A stretch of DNA of 64,000 nt, taken from positions 2,914,001-2,978,000 of the forward strand of contig NZ_CP017916.1 of the NCBI RefSeq assembly GCF_002119525.1, in the 5' to 3' direction. A model generated the notes under the pieces. The model was not told the DNA's origin, did no database searches, and saw nothing but the letters and a program-made list of their open reading frames with translations. The stretch comes from Vibrio syngnathi (lineage in GTDB: Bacteria > Pseudomonadota > Gammaproteobacteria > Enterobacterales > Vibrionaceae). The translations under genes were made by a program, and so were the position numbers. Of this stretch, positions 19,025-29,680 are shown one piece after another (the first letter of the stretch is position 1; each line of letters opens with the position of its first letter).

Positions 19025-20164
19025 TTATGTTAAAACATCTTGCAACGCTTTTAAGCACAAAGCGACATTCTCTTTTCGAGCACCGTAACCCATTAGGCCG
19101 ATACGCCACGCCTTACCAGCCAAAGAGCCAAGCCCAGCACCGATTTCAAGGTTATATTCTTCTAACAGCTGCGTTCTTATTTTGGCTTCATCAATCCCTT
19201 CAGGGAAGTAAAGCGCATTCAATTGAGGTAAGCGACTCTCTTCATCAACCACAAATTCCAACCCCAAAGCTTCTACGCCTGCTTTAAGTTTTTGGTGCAT
19301 CGCATAGTGACGTGACCAAGCATTGTCTAGGCCTTCATTTTTCAATAAAACCAACGACTCATGCAGAGCATATAGGCTGTTCACAGGCGCAGTATGGTGA
19401 TAGCTACGCTTACCTTCTCCACTCCAATAACCTAATACCAAGCTCTGATCCAAGAACCAGCTTTGTACGGGAGCTTGACGTGCTTTCATTTTATCAACAG
19501 CACGTTGAGAGAACGTCACTGGAGATAAACCAGGTACACAAGACAGACACTTCTGACTGCCAGAGTAAACGGCATCAAGCTGCCATTCATCAACTAACAA
19601 TGGCACACCACCTAATGATGTCACCGCATCCACAATCGACAACGCATCAAACTGACGAGCTGTTGCTGAAATAGCTTGAGCATCCGATAATGCTCCTGTA
19701 GACGTCTCGGCATGCACAAATGCGACAGCAACAGCATCAGGGTTTTCTGCCAATGCTTTTTCTACCTTTTTAACGGAAACGGGTTTGCCCCACTCATCAT
19801 CGACAAGGATCGCTTCACCACCACAACGCACAACATTCTCTCGCATACGTTCACCGAAAACACCATTGCGACAAACAATCACCTTGTCGCCAGGTTCAAT
19901 CAAGTTAACAAAACAGGTTTCCATGCCCGCACTGCCTGGAGCAGAAACGGCAATCGTAAATTCGTTTTCCGTCTGAAAAGCGTATTTGAGAAGCTGTTTA
20001 AGCTCATCCATCATCGCAATAAATAGCGGGTCTAGGTGACCAATGGTTGGACGGCTTAAAGCCTGTAAAACTTGAGGGGAAATGTCTGAAGGCCCCGGCC
20101 CCATTAACGTTCGGTGTGGCGGATAAAAGCTATCAATAGCAGTAGTGAGTGTTAAATTAGACAT
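19025..20164 (-). CDS. Class V aminotransferase (alanine-glyoxylate / serine-pyruvate type)
   Basis: PLP-dependent fold-type I enzyme of the AGXT/PucG group, probably moving amino groups between alanine or serine and glyoxylate or pyruvate. The N-terminus has the family motif LMGPGPSDISPQVL and RPTIGHLDP. The PLP lysine is expected in YSGSQKCLSCVPGLSP near residue 203, with the cofactor Asp in SIVDAVTSLGG. The C-terminal WRIGLMGYGA is also typical. I prefer the ATG at 20164 (MSNLTLTTAIDS), since AAGG lies 7 bases upstream; the ATG at 20170 is too close to it. It is divergent from the lysC riboswitch region. Substrate is not certain from sequence. Confidence 0.85.
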   Translation of the reverse strand: MSNLTLTTAIDSFYPPHRTLMGPGPSDISPQVLQALSRPTIGHLDPLFIAMMDELKQLLKYAFQTENEFTIAVSAPGSAGMETCFVNLIEPGDKVIVCRNGVFGERMRENVVRCGGEAILVDDEWGKPVSVKKVEKALAENPDAVAVAFVHAETSTGALSDAQAISATARQFDALSIVDAVTSLGGVPLLVDEWQLDAVYSGSQKCLSCVPGLSPVTFSQRAVDKMKARQAPVQSWFLDQSLVLGYWSGEGKRSYHHTAPVNSLYALHESLVLLKNEGLDNAWSRHYAMHQKLKAGVEALGLEFVVDEESRLPQLNALYFPEGIDEAKIRTQLLEEYNLEIGAGLGSLAGKAWRIGLMGYGARKENVALCLKALQDVLT

Positions 20165-20301
20165 ATACATACCTTACGTTAATGTTGTGAACAATCCACC
20201 CTAAAGCAAATTGATTACCTCAGCAATTAGCCATAAGTATTGAGGTCAAACCAGTGTCACATAATTGTTAAAATTATTTTTCAATTATCTCACGTTACGG
20301 A

Positions 20302-20330
20302 TTGACATTATTTGCGCAAACACGTTCAAT
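20302..20330 (+). promoter_or_regulatory. Predicted sigma-70 promoter of lysC
   Basis: TTGACA (20302-20307) and TTCAAT (20325-20330) are 17 bp apart. Transcription would start just before the lysine riboswitch aptamer. Confidence 0.6.
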
Positions 20331-20339
20331 GAAATGGCT

Positions 20340-20520
20340 ATCTAGCAGAAGAGGAGCACTGCCCAGGCAGGTGTTTTGTGGAACCGCATTTCCAATACAA
20401 AACATTCATGGGGAGCAGTGCCGAGATAATAAAAGGATGCAGGACCTTTATTATCGGTTGAGCGGGCTGAATCCCGGCAACTGTCGCCATTTCTATATGG
20501 TGAGGAGCTTCTGAGGTTAC
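20340..20520 (+). promoter_or_regulatory. Lysine riboswitch (L box) in the lysC leader
   Basis: The leader carries the conserved L-box blocks in order: AGAGGAGC (20350), GGGGAGCAGTGCCGAG (20410-20425), a long stem GATAATAAAAGG / CCTTTATTATC (20424-20455), GGTTGAGCGGGCTGAATCCC, CAACTGTCG (20478-20486) and GAGGAGCTTCTGAGG (20502-20516). Paired elements support the fold: GCACTG with CAGTGC, GTTTTGT with ACAAAAC, and the closing CAGAAG with CTTCTG. It lies upstream of the aspartokinase gene, the usual lysine-regulated target. The expression platform between 20517 and 20627 shows no clear intrinsic terminator, so control of translation or a weak terminator is possible. Confidence 0.9.
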
Positions 20521-20627
20521 TATTCTAATAATTCCTCTCTTTTTGCTCTAAATACTCTCTTCGAAAAACATCGGACGTTGGATTACCCAACAGTAATTTT
20601 ATTTTAGGAAATCGTGGGAGATATATC

Positions 20628-21995
20628 GTGAGTGCATCTAATGTAGCTGGTTCTTTTAATGTCGCTAAGTTTGGTGGAACAAGTGTTGCCAACTTTGAAG
20701 CAATGAGCCGTTGTGCTGCTATTATTGAAAACAACTCAAATACGAAACTGGTCGTGAGTAGCGCATGCTCTGGCGTCACTAATCTGCTTGTTGAACTCGC
20801 GAATGGTGTTCAAGATAAAACTCGTCGCCAAGAACTAGTCACACAGTTAACCGACATTCATAATACGATTCTTGCTCAGTTAGCCGATCCGAGCAGTATC
20901 GAGAAAGAGGTTCATAGCATTCTCGATGATATTGCGAGTGCAGCCGAAGCAGCATCATTCCAAGTAAGCACAAAGCTTACTGACCACCTTGTCGCATGTG
21001 GCGAACTGATGTCGACACATATCCTCGCTCAAATCATTCGCGAACGTGGCACACCAGCGGTTCGTTTTGACATCAGAGAAGTGATGTGCACCAATGATGA
21101 CTTCGGTAAAGCAGAACCACAACTGGAAGATATTGCAGCCCTTGCACAGCAGAAACTGATTCCACTTTGCGAAAAACAAGTTGTCGTTACCCAAGGTTTT
21201 ATCGGTGCCGATAGAGAGGGTAACACCACAACGTTAGGTCGTGGCGGCAGTGATTACTCAGCGGCACTGATTGCAGAATCGGTACAAGCGATTGGTTTAG
21301 AAATTTGGACTGATGTTCCAGGCATCTACACCACAGATCCACGCATCGCACCGAAAGCATCTCCTATCCCAGAGATCAGCTTCAGTGAAGCATCTGAGAT
21401 GGCAAATTTTGGCGCGAAGATATTACACCCTTCGACTCTAGTTCCTGCACTACGCCATCAAATCCCGGTTTTTGTCGGCTCATCAAAAGCACCAGAGCTC
21501 GGTGGAACATGGATTCGTCAACAGGTTGAAAGCTCTCCTCTATTCAGAGCGCTGGCCCTGCGCTGCAACCAAACCATGGTTACACTGCGTAGCGCTAACA
21601 TGTTCCATGCTTACGGCTTCCTAGCAAAAGTATTCGAGATCCTGGCTAAACATAAGATCTCGGTCGATCTTATCACTACCTCAGAGATCAGTGTCTCACT
21701 TACTCTCGATCAAACAGATACATCGGGTGGTGCTCCTCAGCTACCAGAAGCCGCTCGAATTGAGCTTGAAAAGCTGTGTTCTGTGGATATTGAACATGAC
21801 CTATGTCTTGTTGCTCTTATTGGCAACAACATGAGTGAAAGCAAAGGCTATGCGAAGCAGGTGTTCGGCACGCTTGAAGACTTCAACCTACGTATGATTT
21901 GTTACGGAGCGAGCCCACACAACCTATGCTTCTTGCTTGATGAATCTGTCTCAAAGTTAGCGATTCAAAAGCTACATCAAGAGCTGTTTGAATAA
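20628..21995 (+). CDS. lysC: Lysine-sensitive aspartokinase III LysC
   Basis: Phosphorylates aspartate in the first step to lysine, threonine and methionine. Motifs are AKFGGTSVANFEAM at the N-terminus, GFIGADREGNTTTLGRGGSDYSA (substrate and ATP sites), and a C-terminal pair of ACT domains (about 300-455) that bind lysine. The length of 455 residues fits E. coli LysC (449). The start is a GTG at 20628, with GGGAG 7 bases upstream and no good ATG before KFGGTS. It lies behind a lysine riboswitch, so both transcript and enzyme are likely under lysine feedback. Confidence 0.97.
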   Translation: MSASNVAGSFNVAKFGGTSVANFEAMSRCAAIIENNSNTKLVVSSACSGVTNLLVELANGVQDKTRRQELVTQLTDIHNTILAQLADPSSIEKEVHSILDDIASAAEAASFQVSTKLTDHLVACGELMSTHILAQIIRERGTPAVRFDIREVMCTNDDFGKAEPQLEDIAALAQQKLIPLCEKQVVVTQGFIGADREGNTTTLGRGGSDYSAALIAESVQAIGLEIWTDVPGIYTTDPRIAPKASPIPEISFSEASEMANFGAKILHPSTLVPALRHQIPVFVGSSKAPELGGTWIRQQVESSPLFRALALRCNQTMVTLRSANMFHAYGFLAKVFEILAKHKISVDLITTSEISVSLTLDQTDTSGGAPQLPEAARIELEKLCSVDIEHDLCLVALIGNNMSESKGYAKQVFGTLEDFNLRMICYGASPHNLCFLLDESVSKLAIQKLHQELFE

Positions 21996-22041
21996 AACGA
22001 CGGTTGCTCGATTAGTTTAAAATCACCAAACGACAGATACA

Positions 22042-22075
22042 AAAAGGGTTGCTCTTAAGCAACCCTTTTATTTTT
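22042..22075. terminator. Bidirectional terminator between lysC and metH
   Basis: A 12-bp perfect stem AAAAGGGTTGCT / AGCAACCCTTTT with a CTTA loop has A and T tracts at both ends. It serves the convergent genes lysC (plus) and metH (minus). Confidence 0.9.
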
Positions 22076-22103
22076 ACGAATCAAAGACCGTCGTAGATTC
22101 AAA

Positions 22104-25100
22104 CTAGTTAATGTTTGGACCTAACCACTTCTCAGCTTCCAACATACCCCAACCTTTACGGTCGGCATAGCTATCCACTTGATCCTGTTGAATCTGTGCA
22201 ATAGCAAAGTATCGGGCATCAGGATGTGAGAAATACATACCAGACACTGAGGCACCTGGCCACATTGCGTAACTCGTGGTTAGTGACATGTCGATTGCTT
22301 TTTCAACGTCCATTAACTCCCACAACGTGCCTTTCTCTGTATGCTCTGGGCAAGCAGGGTAACCTGGGGCTGGACGAATACCTTGGTACTTCTCGCGAAT
22401 CAAGTCGTCGTTAGACAAATCTTCATCTGGCGAGTAGCCCCAAATGTCCTTTCTCACTTCTTTATGCAAGTATTCAGCGAACGCTTCAGCCAATCGGTCT
22501 GCAACCGCCTGAATCATGATCGCATTATAGTCGTCGCCTTTCGCTTTGTAATCATCAGCTAGCTCTCGCTCACCAATACCACCGGTCACTGCAAAACCAC
22601 CAATCCAATCCGCTTTACCGCTGTCTTTTGGCGCAATGTAATCTGACAAACAGTAGTTAAATCCTTTTGGCTTTTCGGTTTGCTGACGAAGGTTGTGCAG
22701 AACCTTTAATACTTCAGTACGCGATTCATCGGTATACACTTCAATATCATCGCCAACACTGTTAGCAGGGAACATGGCACACATACCGCGAGCTTCAAGC
22801 AATTTCTCTCTCTCTACACGGTCGAGTAAATCGTTAGCATCCTTGAAGAGGCGCTTCGCTTCATCACCTACCTCTTCATGATTAAGAATTGCTGGATACT
22901 TTCCGACCAATGACCATGTCATAAAGAATGGAGTCCAATCGATATACTGGCGCAAAGTCGCTACATCAAAATCATTGAAAATATGTACTCCCGGCTTAGC
23001 AGGTGCAGGGGGAGTGTACGCATTCCAATCGATAGCAACTTTATTAGCTCTAGCTCTTTCAAGCGTGACAGGCTTAGTTCGAGGCTTCTTACGATTGTGT
23101 TGATCGCGAACGCGATCGTAATCAATATCCAATTTCTCGACAAATGCAGGTTTCAGCTCGTTAGATAGCAATGAAGTACACACACCCACTGCCCGTGAAG
23201 CATTGTTTACGTAGACCACAGGCTCAGAGTAATTCTGTTCAATCTTAACAGCAGTATGCGCTTTAGATGTGGTTGCTCCGCCAATCAGAAGAGGCAGTTT
23301 AAACCCTTGTCTCTCCATCTCTTTAGCCACATGAACCATCTCATCCAATGAAGGAGTGATTAAACCCGAAAGACCAATGATATCGACGTTTTCTTCTTTG
23401 GCTACCTTAAGGATTTTTTCACATGAAACCATCACGCCCAGATCGATAATTTCGTAGTTATTACACTGCAAGACAACGCCCACAATGTTTTTACCAATAT
23501 CGTGAACATCGCCTTTTACGGTCGCCAGTAAAATTTTTCCGTTAGTTGCACCAACGTCTTTGGTTGCATTAATAAATGGCTCTAGATGGGCTACCGCTTG
23601 CTTCATAACACGGGCAGATTTCACCACTTGAGGAAGGAACATCTTACCTTCACCAAAGAGGTCACCAACTACGTTCATGCCATCCATTAATGGACCTTCA
23701 ATCACCTCGATAGGACGAGAGGCATTAACACGAGCTTCCTCGGTATCTTCAACGATGAAATCAGTAATGCCTTTCACCAAAGAGTGCTCTAAGCGCTTTT
23801 CTACTGGCCAGGTGCGCCACTCTAAAGCCGATTTATCTTCCACTTTGCCGACTGCACGCTCTAGATATTCAGTCGCGATATCGAGCAAGCGCTCAGTAGA
23901 ATCATCTCGGCGGTTTAGAACCACATCTTCAACGGCTTCACGTAAATCCTCAGGCACATTATCGTAAATCTCTAATTGCCCAGCATTCACGATGCCCATA
24001 TCCATACCGTTTTTAAAACAGTGATATAGGAATACTGCGTGGATTGCCTCACGAACGTAGTTATTACCGCGGAAAGAGAACGAAACATTCGACACACCAC
24101 CCGAGATCATCGCATGAGGAAGATCGCGTTTGATGTCCCCTACCGCTTCAATGAAATCGACCGCATAGTTGTTATGCTCATCAATACCAGTAGCCACAGC
24201 GAAAATGTTCGGGTCAAAAATAATATCTTCTGGCGGGAAACCAACTTCATCAACAAGAATATTGTAGGCATTAGTACAGATCTCGACTTTGCGCTCTCGA
24301 GTATCAGCCTGCCCTAGTTCATCGAATGCCATCACAATGACTGCTGCACCATAACGACGAACTAATTTAGCTTGCTCGACAAACTTCTCTTTCCCTTCCT
24401 TCAATGAGATCGAGTTAACGATACCTTTACCCTGAATACATTTCAGACCTGCTTCGATAACTTCCCATTTTGAAGAGTCGACCATGACTGGTACTTTCGA
24501 GATCTCTGGCTCAGACGCACATAGATTAAGGAATTTAACCATACACGCCTCAGCGTCTAGCATCCCTTCATCCATGTTGATATCGATAATCTGAGCACCG
24601 TTCTCAACTTGCTCTCGAGCAACACTCAAAGCTTCGTCGTAGAGCTCTTCTTTAATCAATCGCTTAAACCGAGCAGAACCGGTAACGTTAGTACGCTCAC
24701 CCACATTCACGAATAGCGATTCTTTAGCTATCGTCAGTGGTTCTAGGCCAGAAAGGCGACAAGAAACGGGCAAATCAGGTAATTGACGTGGCGTTACGCC
24801 TTCAACGGCCTCAGCCATGTGACGTATATGTTCTGGCGTCGTACCACAACAACCACCAATTAGGTTCAAGAAGCCACTCTCGGCCCATTCCTTAACGTGT
24901 TCAGCCATATCTTCAGGAGAAAGGTCATACTCACCGAACGCATTAGGTAAACCCGCGTTAGGGTGGGCGGAAACGTTACATTCTGAGATACGAGACATCT
25001 CACCAACGTACTCTCGCAATTCGTCAGGACCTAATGCACAGTTCAATCCAAATGAGATAGGTTTAACATGACGAAGGGCGTTATAGAAGGCTTCTGTTGT

Positions 25101-25781
25101 CTGCCCTGAAAGCGTACGACCTGAAGCGTCAGTAATGGTACCGGAGATCATCACAGGAAGCGTGATGCCTACCTCTTCAAAAACAGATTCAACCGCAAAA
25201 GAACATGCTTTTGCATTTAACGTGTCGAAGATAGTCTCGATAAGAATAAGATCTGAGCCGCCTTTGATAAGTGCTCGTGTCGATTCGGAGTAAGCTTCAA
25301 CAAGCTCATCAAAGCTAACATTACGATAGCCCGGATCATTAACGTCTGGGGAGATAGAACACGTTCGGTTAGTTGGACCTAACACACCCGCTACGAAACG
25401 GGGTTTGTCTGGGGTCTTTGCCGTCCATTCGTCTGCCGCTTCACGAGCTAATTTTGCAGCTGTAAAGTTAATTTCTTCGCTAAGGCTTTCCATATCGTAG
25501 TCAGCCATAGCAATGGTTGTAGCATTAAAGGTATTGGTCTCGAGGATATCAGCACCGGCTTCTAAATACTCCATATGGATATCTTTGATAAGCTTAGGCT
25601 GAGAAAGTACCAAAAGGTCATTGTTACCTTTTAAGTCACTATGCCAATCAGCAAATCGCTCACCACGATAGTCTTGCTCTTCCAATTTATAATCCTGAAT
25701 CATGGTGCCCATGCCACCATCAATCAGTAAAATTCGTTGCTTCAACAGAGCGTCAATCTTTTGCCTTACATTACTTCCCAC
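22104..25781 (-). CDS. metH: Cobalamin-dependent methionine synthase MetH
   Basis: Transfers a methyl group from 5-methyltetrahydrofolate to homocysteine using B12. Domains in order are a homocysteine/zinc domain (about 1-330; GLNCALG and [11 protein letters not shown] carry the zinc cysteines), a pterin domain (about 350-610; [33 protein letters not shown]), and a cobalamin domain (about 650-890; [10 protein letters not shown] holds the cobalt-ligand His). The AdoMet activation domain (about 900-1225) ends with [17 protein letters not shown]. The 1225 residues match the family. The start is a GTG at 25781, with GAGG 7 bases upstream. It is one of the longest genes here and appears intact. 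Confidence 0.98.
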   Translation of the reverse strand: MGSNVRQKIDALLKQRILLIDGGMGTMIQDYKLEEQDYRGERFADWHSDLKGNNDLLVLSQPKLIKDIHMEYLEAGADILETNTFNATTIAMADYDMESLSEEINFTAAKLAREAADEWTAKTPDKPRFVAGVLGPTNRTCSISPDVNDPGYRNVSFDELVEAYSESTRALIKGGSDLILIETIFDTLNAKACSFAVESVFEEVGITLPVMISGTITDASGRTLSGQTTEAFYNALRHVKPISFGLNCALGPDELREYVGEMSRISECNVSAHPNAGLPNAFGEYDLSPEDMAEHVKEWAESGFLNLIGGCCGTTPEHIRHMAEAVEGVTPRQLPDLPVSCRLSGLEPLTIAKESLFVNVGERTNVTGSARFKRLIKEELYDEALSVAREQVENGAQIIDINMDEGMLDAEACMVKFLNLCASEPEISKVPVMVDSSKWEVIEAGLKCIQGKGIVNSISLKEGKEKFVEQAKLVRRYGAAVIVMAFDELGQADTRERKVEICTNAYNILVDEVGFPPEDIIFDPNIFAVATGIDEHNNYAVDFIEAVGDIKRDLPHAMISGGVSNVSFSFRGNNYVREAIHAVFLYHCFKNGMDMGIVNAGQLEIYDNVPEDLREAVEDVVLNRRDDSTERLLDIATEYLERAVGKVEDKSALEWRTWPVEKRLEHSLVKGITDFIVEDTEEARVNASRPIEVIEGPLMDGMNVVGDLFGEGKMFLPQVVKSARVMKQAVAHLEPFINATKDVGATNGKILLATVKGDVHDIGKNIVGVVLQCNNYEIIDLGVMVSCEKILKVAKEENVDIIGLSGLITPSLDEMVHVAKEMERQGFKLPLLIGGATTSKAHTAVKIEQNYSEPVVYVNNASRAVGVCTSLLSNELKPAFVEKLDIDYDRVRDQHNRKKPRTKPVTLERARANKVAIDWNAYTPPAPAKPGVHIFNDFDVATLRQYIDWTPFFMTWSLVGKYPAILNHEEVGDEAKRLFKDANDLLDRVEREKLLEARGMCAMFPANSVGDDIEVYTDESRTEVLKVLHNLRQQTEKPKGFNYCLSDYIAPKDSGKADWIGGFAVTGGIGERELADDYKAKGDDYNAIMIQAVADRLAEAFAEYLHKEVRKDIWGYSPDEDLSNDDLIREKYQGIRPAPGYPACPEHTEKGTLWELMDVEKAIDMSLTTSYAMWPGASVSGMYFSHPDARYFAIAQIQQDQVDSYADRKGWGMLEAEKWLGPNIN

Positions 25782-25950
25782 GATACAACCTCATTCCTTT
25801 AATTATCTCTCCATCCTACCACACATTCAAGAGGAGTCTAGACGTCTAAAACATGAAGTAAATGACCAAGTCATGACAAAAAAATGTTTGCTATTTGAGC
25901 ATGAGAGAACGAGAATTAATATTCATATTTTGTTACATATTGAGTTCCCA

Positions 25951-27231
25951 ATGTCGGTCTATTACACCTTATGCTTCTTGTCCGCTGCTGCCATGCTTAT
26001 TGCTTTCGTTAATACCAAAATTGGTAAAATGCAGACAACCATCGCCATCACAGCTGGCTCAATGATGCTATCTCTCTTGATTATCATTGCGGGACAAAAC
26101 AATTGGTTCCAATTGGCTGACATCGCCTCAGAAACCGTTGCCAGTATCAACTTTGAAGATTTCCTTCTGAAAGGAATTCTGGGGTTCTTACTCTTTGCAG
26201 GTGGTTTGGGGATTAAATTACCTAATCTAAAAGATCAAAAATGGGAAATAACGATACTCGCTCTTGGCGCTACACTATTTTCGACATTCTTTATTGGCTT
26301 TGTACTTTATGGATTCTGTCAACTTATCGGTATTCAATTTGACCTAATTTATTGCTTACTGTTTGGTTCTCTAATCTCTCCAACCGATCCAATCGCTGTA
26401 TTAGCAATAGTGAAGAAGCTCGATGCTCCCAGACGAATCTCTACTCAAATCGAGGGAGAATCTCTATTCAACGATGGTTTTGGCCTAGTCATCTTCGTTA
26501 CCTTATTTACTATCGCATTCGGTACAGAAGCGCCAACAGTCAGCAGTGTTACTATGCTTTTTGTCCAAGAAGCGATCGGCGGAATTGTCTACGGTTTTGC
26601 TTTAGGCCTCGTATTCCACTACTTGATTAGCAACACAGATGACCACTCAATGGAGTTACTATTAACCATCGGTATCCCAACTGCTGGTTATGCCTTTGCT
26701 GAAGTTCTACATGTATCGGGACCATTGGCAATGGTGGTATCAGGTATCATGATTGGTAATTGGACACGCTTTATTGGATTCTCGAAAGAGAGTGAGGATC
26801 ACCTAGACCATTTCTGGGAATTAATCGATGAGTTCTTAAATGGCGTACTATTCTTATTGATCGGTATGTCGATGTTGTTATTCAAATTCCACCAAGAAGA
26901 CTGGATCTTAATGGCGTTCGCAGTACCTCTAGTATTGAGTGCACGCTACCTAAGCGTTTTCTTGTCTTATATTGGGTTTAAACGCTTTAGAACTTACAAC
27001 CCTTGGTCAATCAAGATCCTGACTTGGGGCGGCTTGCGTGGAGGTCTAGCTCTAGCCATGGCACTTTCAATCCCTTCAGGCATATGGGTAATTGAAGACA
27101 AGGCAATAGATGTTAAAGAGATAATCCTCGTTATGACGTACGCCGTTGTTGTGTTCTCAATCTTAGTTCAAGGATCAACAATCACTCCAATGATAGAAAA
27201 AGCGAAACAAGCTGAGAAAGAAATGAACTAA
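25951..27231 (+). CDS. CPA1-family Na+(K+)/H+ antiporter (NhaP-type)
   Basis: 426-residue integral membrane protein with about 12 hydrophobic segments. The motifs LISPTDPIAVLAIVKK and EGESLFNDGFGLVIF are typical of the CPA1 cation/proton antiporter core, with the conserved Asn-Asp in FNDG. It probably exchanges Na+ or K+ for H+ in pH or salt balance. I start it at the ATG at 25951 (MSVYYTLCFLSAAAM), since the open frame upstream lies inside metH on the other strand and is not protein-like. The intergenic gap from metH is about 170 bp and the genes are divergent. Ion specificity cannot be told from sequence. Confidence 0.9.
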   Translation: MSVYYTLCFLSAAAMLIAFVNTKIGKMQTTIAITAGSMMLSLLIIIAGQNNWFQLADIASETVASINFEDFLLKGILGFLLFAGGLGIKLPNLKDQKWEITILALGATLFSTFFIGFVLYGFCQLIGIQFDLIYCLLFGSLISPTDPIAVLAIVKKLDAPRRISTQIEGESLFNDGFGLVIFVTLFTIAFGTEAPTVSSVTMLFVQEAIGGIVYGFALGLVFHYLISNTDDHSMELLLTIGIPTAGYAFAEVLHVSGPLAMVVSGIMIGNWTRFIGFSKESEDHLDHFWELIDEFLNGVLFLLIGMSMLLFKFHQEDWILMAFAVPLVLSARYLSVFLSYIGFKRFRTYNPWSIKILTWGGLRGGLALAMALSIPSGIWVIEDKAIDVKEIILVMTYAVVVFSILVQGSTITPMIEKAKQAEKEMN

Positions 27232-27323
27232 AATTAATTAAAGCAAAAACATGATCTCATTGAGGCCATCGAACTCTTGCAGAAAATAACTAAGGATAGT
27301 CTTAATAATACAGATAGTAAAAA

Positions 27324-27371
27324 GCTAGCAAGCTAACAAAAAACCTTTCAAGTGAAGGTTCCCTTGCTAGC
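27324..27371 (+). repeat. Nested inverted repeat upstream of the IS630 remnant
   Basis: Perfect 9-bp arms GCTAGCAAG (27324-27332) and CTTGCTAGC (27363-27371) enclose a smaller ACCTTTC / TGAAGGT inverted repeat. It sits between the antiporter gene and the recognisable IS630 reading frame. It may be an antiporter terminator or part of an IS end; I cannot tell which. Confidence 0.4.
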
Positions 27372-27900
27372 ACTTACCCACTTCAAACAAGGTCATTTGC
27401 GCACCCAAATTGCTAAATACCTTTAAGTCAGTCGAACTAGTGTAAACAAATCGGTCTCGGTATTTCTTGAATAAGGATTGGAAGGACTTCAAGATAAACC
27501 TCGCACAGGCAGACCAGCCTATCTCAATGATGAACAACGAAAACAACTCAGCTCGTTCATAAAGAAAGAAGCAGAGTCCCCTTCTGGCGGACGCCTTGTC
27601 GGGAGTGATATACATGACTACATCGTGAAACACTTCGATAAATACTACCACCCTAATTCTATCTATTATCTTCTCGACCACATGGGCTTCTCTTGGATAA
27701 CTTCTCGCTCCAAACACCCTAAACAATCACAGCAAATCCAAGACGATTTTAAAAAAATTCAAAATAGAAACGATCCTTAAGATCCCCGGCCATATTGGGC
27801 TAGAGAGTGTTGATGTCTGGTTTCAAGACGAAGCTAGGTTTGGCCAACAGAACACAACGACACGTCTTTGGGCGACTCGTGGAACGAAGCCTCGCGTGGT
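27352..27900 (+). pseudogene. IS630-family transposase, 5' portion, decayed and interrupted
   Basis: Reads as the N-terminal half of a Tc1/mariner-like IS630 transposase: LTHFKQGHLRTQIAKYL, then GLEGLQDKPRTGRPAYL, then a winged-helix region (LDHMGFSWITSRSKHPK). The conserved frame contains two TAA codons, at 27424 and 27472. At a run of seven A (27751-27757) it needs a +1 (or -2) shift to continue as KIPGHIGLESVDVWFQDEAR. It is cut at 27900 by an IS21-type element and resumes at 30501. A GTG at 27352 is a possible original start. The gene cannot make a full protein. Confidence 0.85.
27896..27900 (+). repeat. Target-site duplication (left copy) of the IS21-type element
   Basis: GTGGT directly precedes the element and recurs directly after it at 30501-30505. 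Removing the element and one copy joins the IS630 transposase frame cleanly (codons for Arg-Val-Val-Lys-Gln). Confidence 0.85.
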
Positions 27901-28016
27901 TGCATATTTCGGAGCATTCCGATCAGTCATTTCGGGATTATCCGATCACCCATTTCGGTTTAAACCGATCACTGATTCCGCGATTATCCGATCACTTTTA
28001 GCCTAACTCCGAAATC

Positions 28017-28057
28017 GGTGATCGGAATAGCGAAAACCGCGATCGTAATGGCCGAAA
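28017..28057 (+). repeat. Right-end-like direct repeat inside the left part of the IS21 element
   Basis: GGTGATCGGAATA at 28017-28029 is identical to 30452-30464 at the right end. Similarity continues (GCGATCGTAAT versus CCGATCGCAAT, CCGAAAT in both). It is in direct orientation relative to the true right end. Subterminal repeats are normal in IS21 elements, but this copy is unusually right-end-like. Confidence 0.6.
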
Positions 28058-28130
28058 TCCTTCCTTTTTCTCTTTTAAATCAATAGCTCGCTATTCTTTA
28101 CTTCTTAAACAAGAAAGAAAGGAAGCGACA

Positions 28131-29670
28131 ATGGCCAAAAAGAGAACTCCAATGAACAAAATCAAAGAGGTATTACGCCTTAAATACGACTGCGGTCTCT
28201 CAAATCGTGGTATCGCTTCTTGCCTTAAACTCGGCCCGTCCACCGTATCAGAACTCCTTACTCGCTTTAAACAAAGCCAACTTGGTTGGCCTCTACCCGA
28301 CAGTTGCAGCGATGCAGATCTCACACAGGCGCTGTATCACGGCAAGAAAGTCAGTCGAGATAAAGTTATGCCAGACTTCACTCAATACGCAGTCGAACTC
28401 AGGCGTAAAGGTATGACAAAGATACTGCTCTGGTAGGAGTATCATGAGCAATATCAAGAGCAAGCTTACGCTTACACTCAGTTCTGCGAGCACTTCACTC
28501 GTTGGTTCAAAACCCAAAAACGCAGCATGCGCCAGCTGCATGTTGCATGTTGCAGGTGATAAACTGTTTATCGATTACTGTGGGCCTCGGCTTCAGGTGG
28601 TCAACCCTGACACAGGCGAAGTGCGCGAAGCGGAGGTGTTCGTCGCGACTTTAGGCGCGTCCAATTACACTTATGTTGAAGCCTTCCCCAGCCAAGGGAA
28701 GCCCTACTGGTTAGAGGCGCATGCAAATGCGTTCGAGCACTTCGGTGGCGTACCACAACTCTTAGTTCCCGATAACCTACGCAGTGCGGTCACTAAAGCG
28801 AATCGTTATGAGCCGAGGCTGAACGACAGCTATCAAAAACTAGCTAATCACTATCAAACCGCTGTGATGCCAGCTCGCCCCTACAAACCGAAAGACAAAG
28901 CCAAAGCAGAGAATGCCGTGCTCCTAGTAGAGCGCTGGATCATGATGCGGCTGCGACACCAAACCTTCCATACCTTCAAAGAGTTGAATCTCGCCATCCG
29001 CGAACTTATGAATGAGTTAAATCAGCGTCAGATGAAACAGTATGGCGCCAGCCGCCAAGCGCTGTTCGATAAACTCGACAAACCTGCATTAAAGCCACTG
29101 CCTAGGCAGAGTTACCTGTATACCGAAACTAAACGAGCCAAAGTTGGCCCTGACTATCACATCGAATATCGCCGTCATTACTACTCGGTTCCCCATCAAC
29201 TTGTTGGTCACCATATCGAGTTGGAAGCCTCTAATCGCCTGGTGCAGATCTACCATCAAGGTAACTTGGTGGCCCAGCATCCACGTAGCCAAAGAGAGCG
29301 AGGAAACAGCACCCAACCAGAGCACATGGCAAGCAACCATCAACATCAGAAGTGGTCGCCAGGGCGCTTGCTTAGCTGGGAAGCTAATATCGGCCCAGCC
29401 ACACGAGAAGTCGTCAATAAGATGCTGAACTCCAAGCCTCATCCAGAGCAGTCTTATCGTTCCTGCCTTGGCTTGCTCAGCCTCAGTAAAACCTATGGCG
29501 AATCGCGCCTAGAGCAAGCCTGTAAAGATGCGCTGATGCTGACAAAATCCAATTACACCTTCATCAGCAATTTGTTGAAAAACAATCGTGAAGGACAACT
29601 GAGTAAAGACAACACGAGTACGCCAAACCTTGTTCATAGCAATGTTCGTGGCCCGAACAGTTATCACTAG
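28131..29670 (+). pseudogene. istA: istA transposase of IS21-type element, nonsense codon plus frameshift
   Basis: The N-terminal part (MAKKRTPMNKIKEVLRLKYD, HTH of the IS21 family) runs to an in-frame TAG at 28434. The same frame continues after the TAG with sense IstA sequence ([13 protein letters not shown]). A 7-bp tandem duplication CATGTTG (28539-28552) then shifts the phase. The rest, from [11 protein letters not shown] to LVHSNVRG, is a DDE integrase core ([24 protein letters not shown]) in the new frame. Reverting both lesions would give a protein of about 500 residues, typical of IstA. Its ribosome site (AAGGAAG) is intact. Confidence 0.92.
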
Positions 29671-29680
29671 GAGAAAGGAT

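Noticed and set aside
25702..25950. In-frame upstream extension of the antiporter to a start inside metH
   Set aside because: The extension overlaps metH on the opposite strand and is not membrane-like; the ATG at 25951 begins the true hydrophobic N-terminus.
27245..27330. Protein-like stretch (HDLIEAIELLQKITKDSLNN) after the antiporter gene
   Set aside because: It has no start codon with ribosome site, stops after about 28 codons and has no recognisable relative. It may be a remnant, but I cannot support a gene.
28444..29670. A separate complete gene starting [10 protein letters not shown]
   Set aside because: The first 36 codons are the wrong frame of istA before the 7-bp duplication; only the later part is IstA-like.
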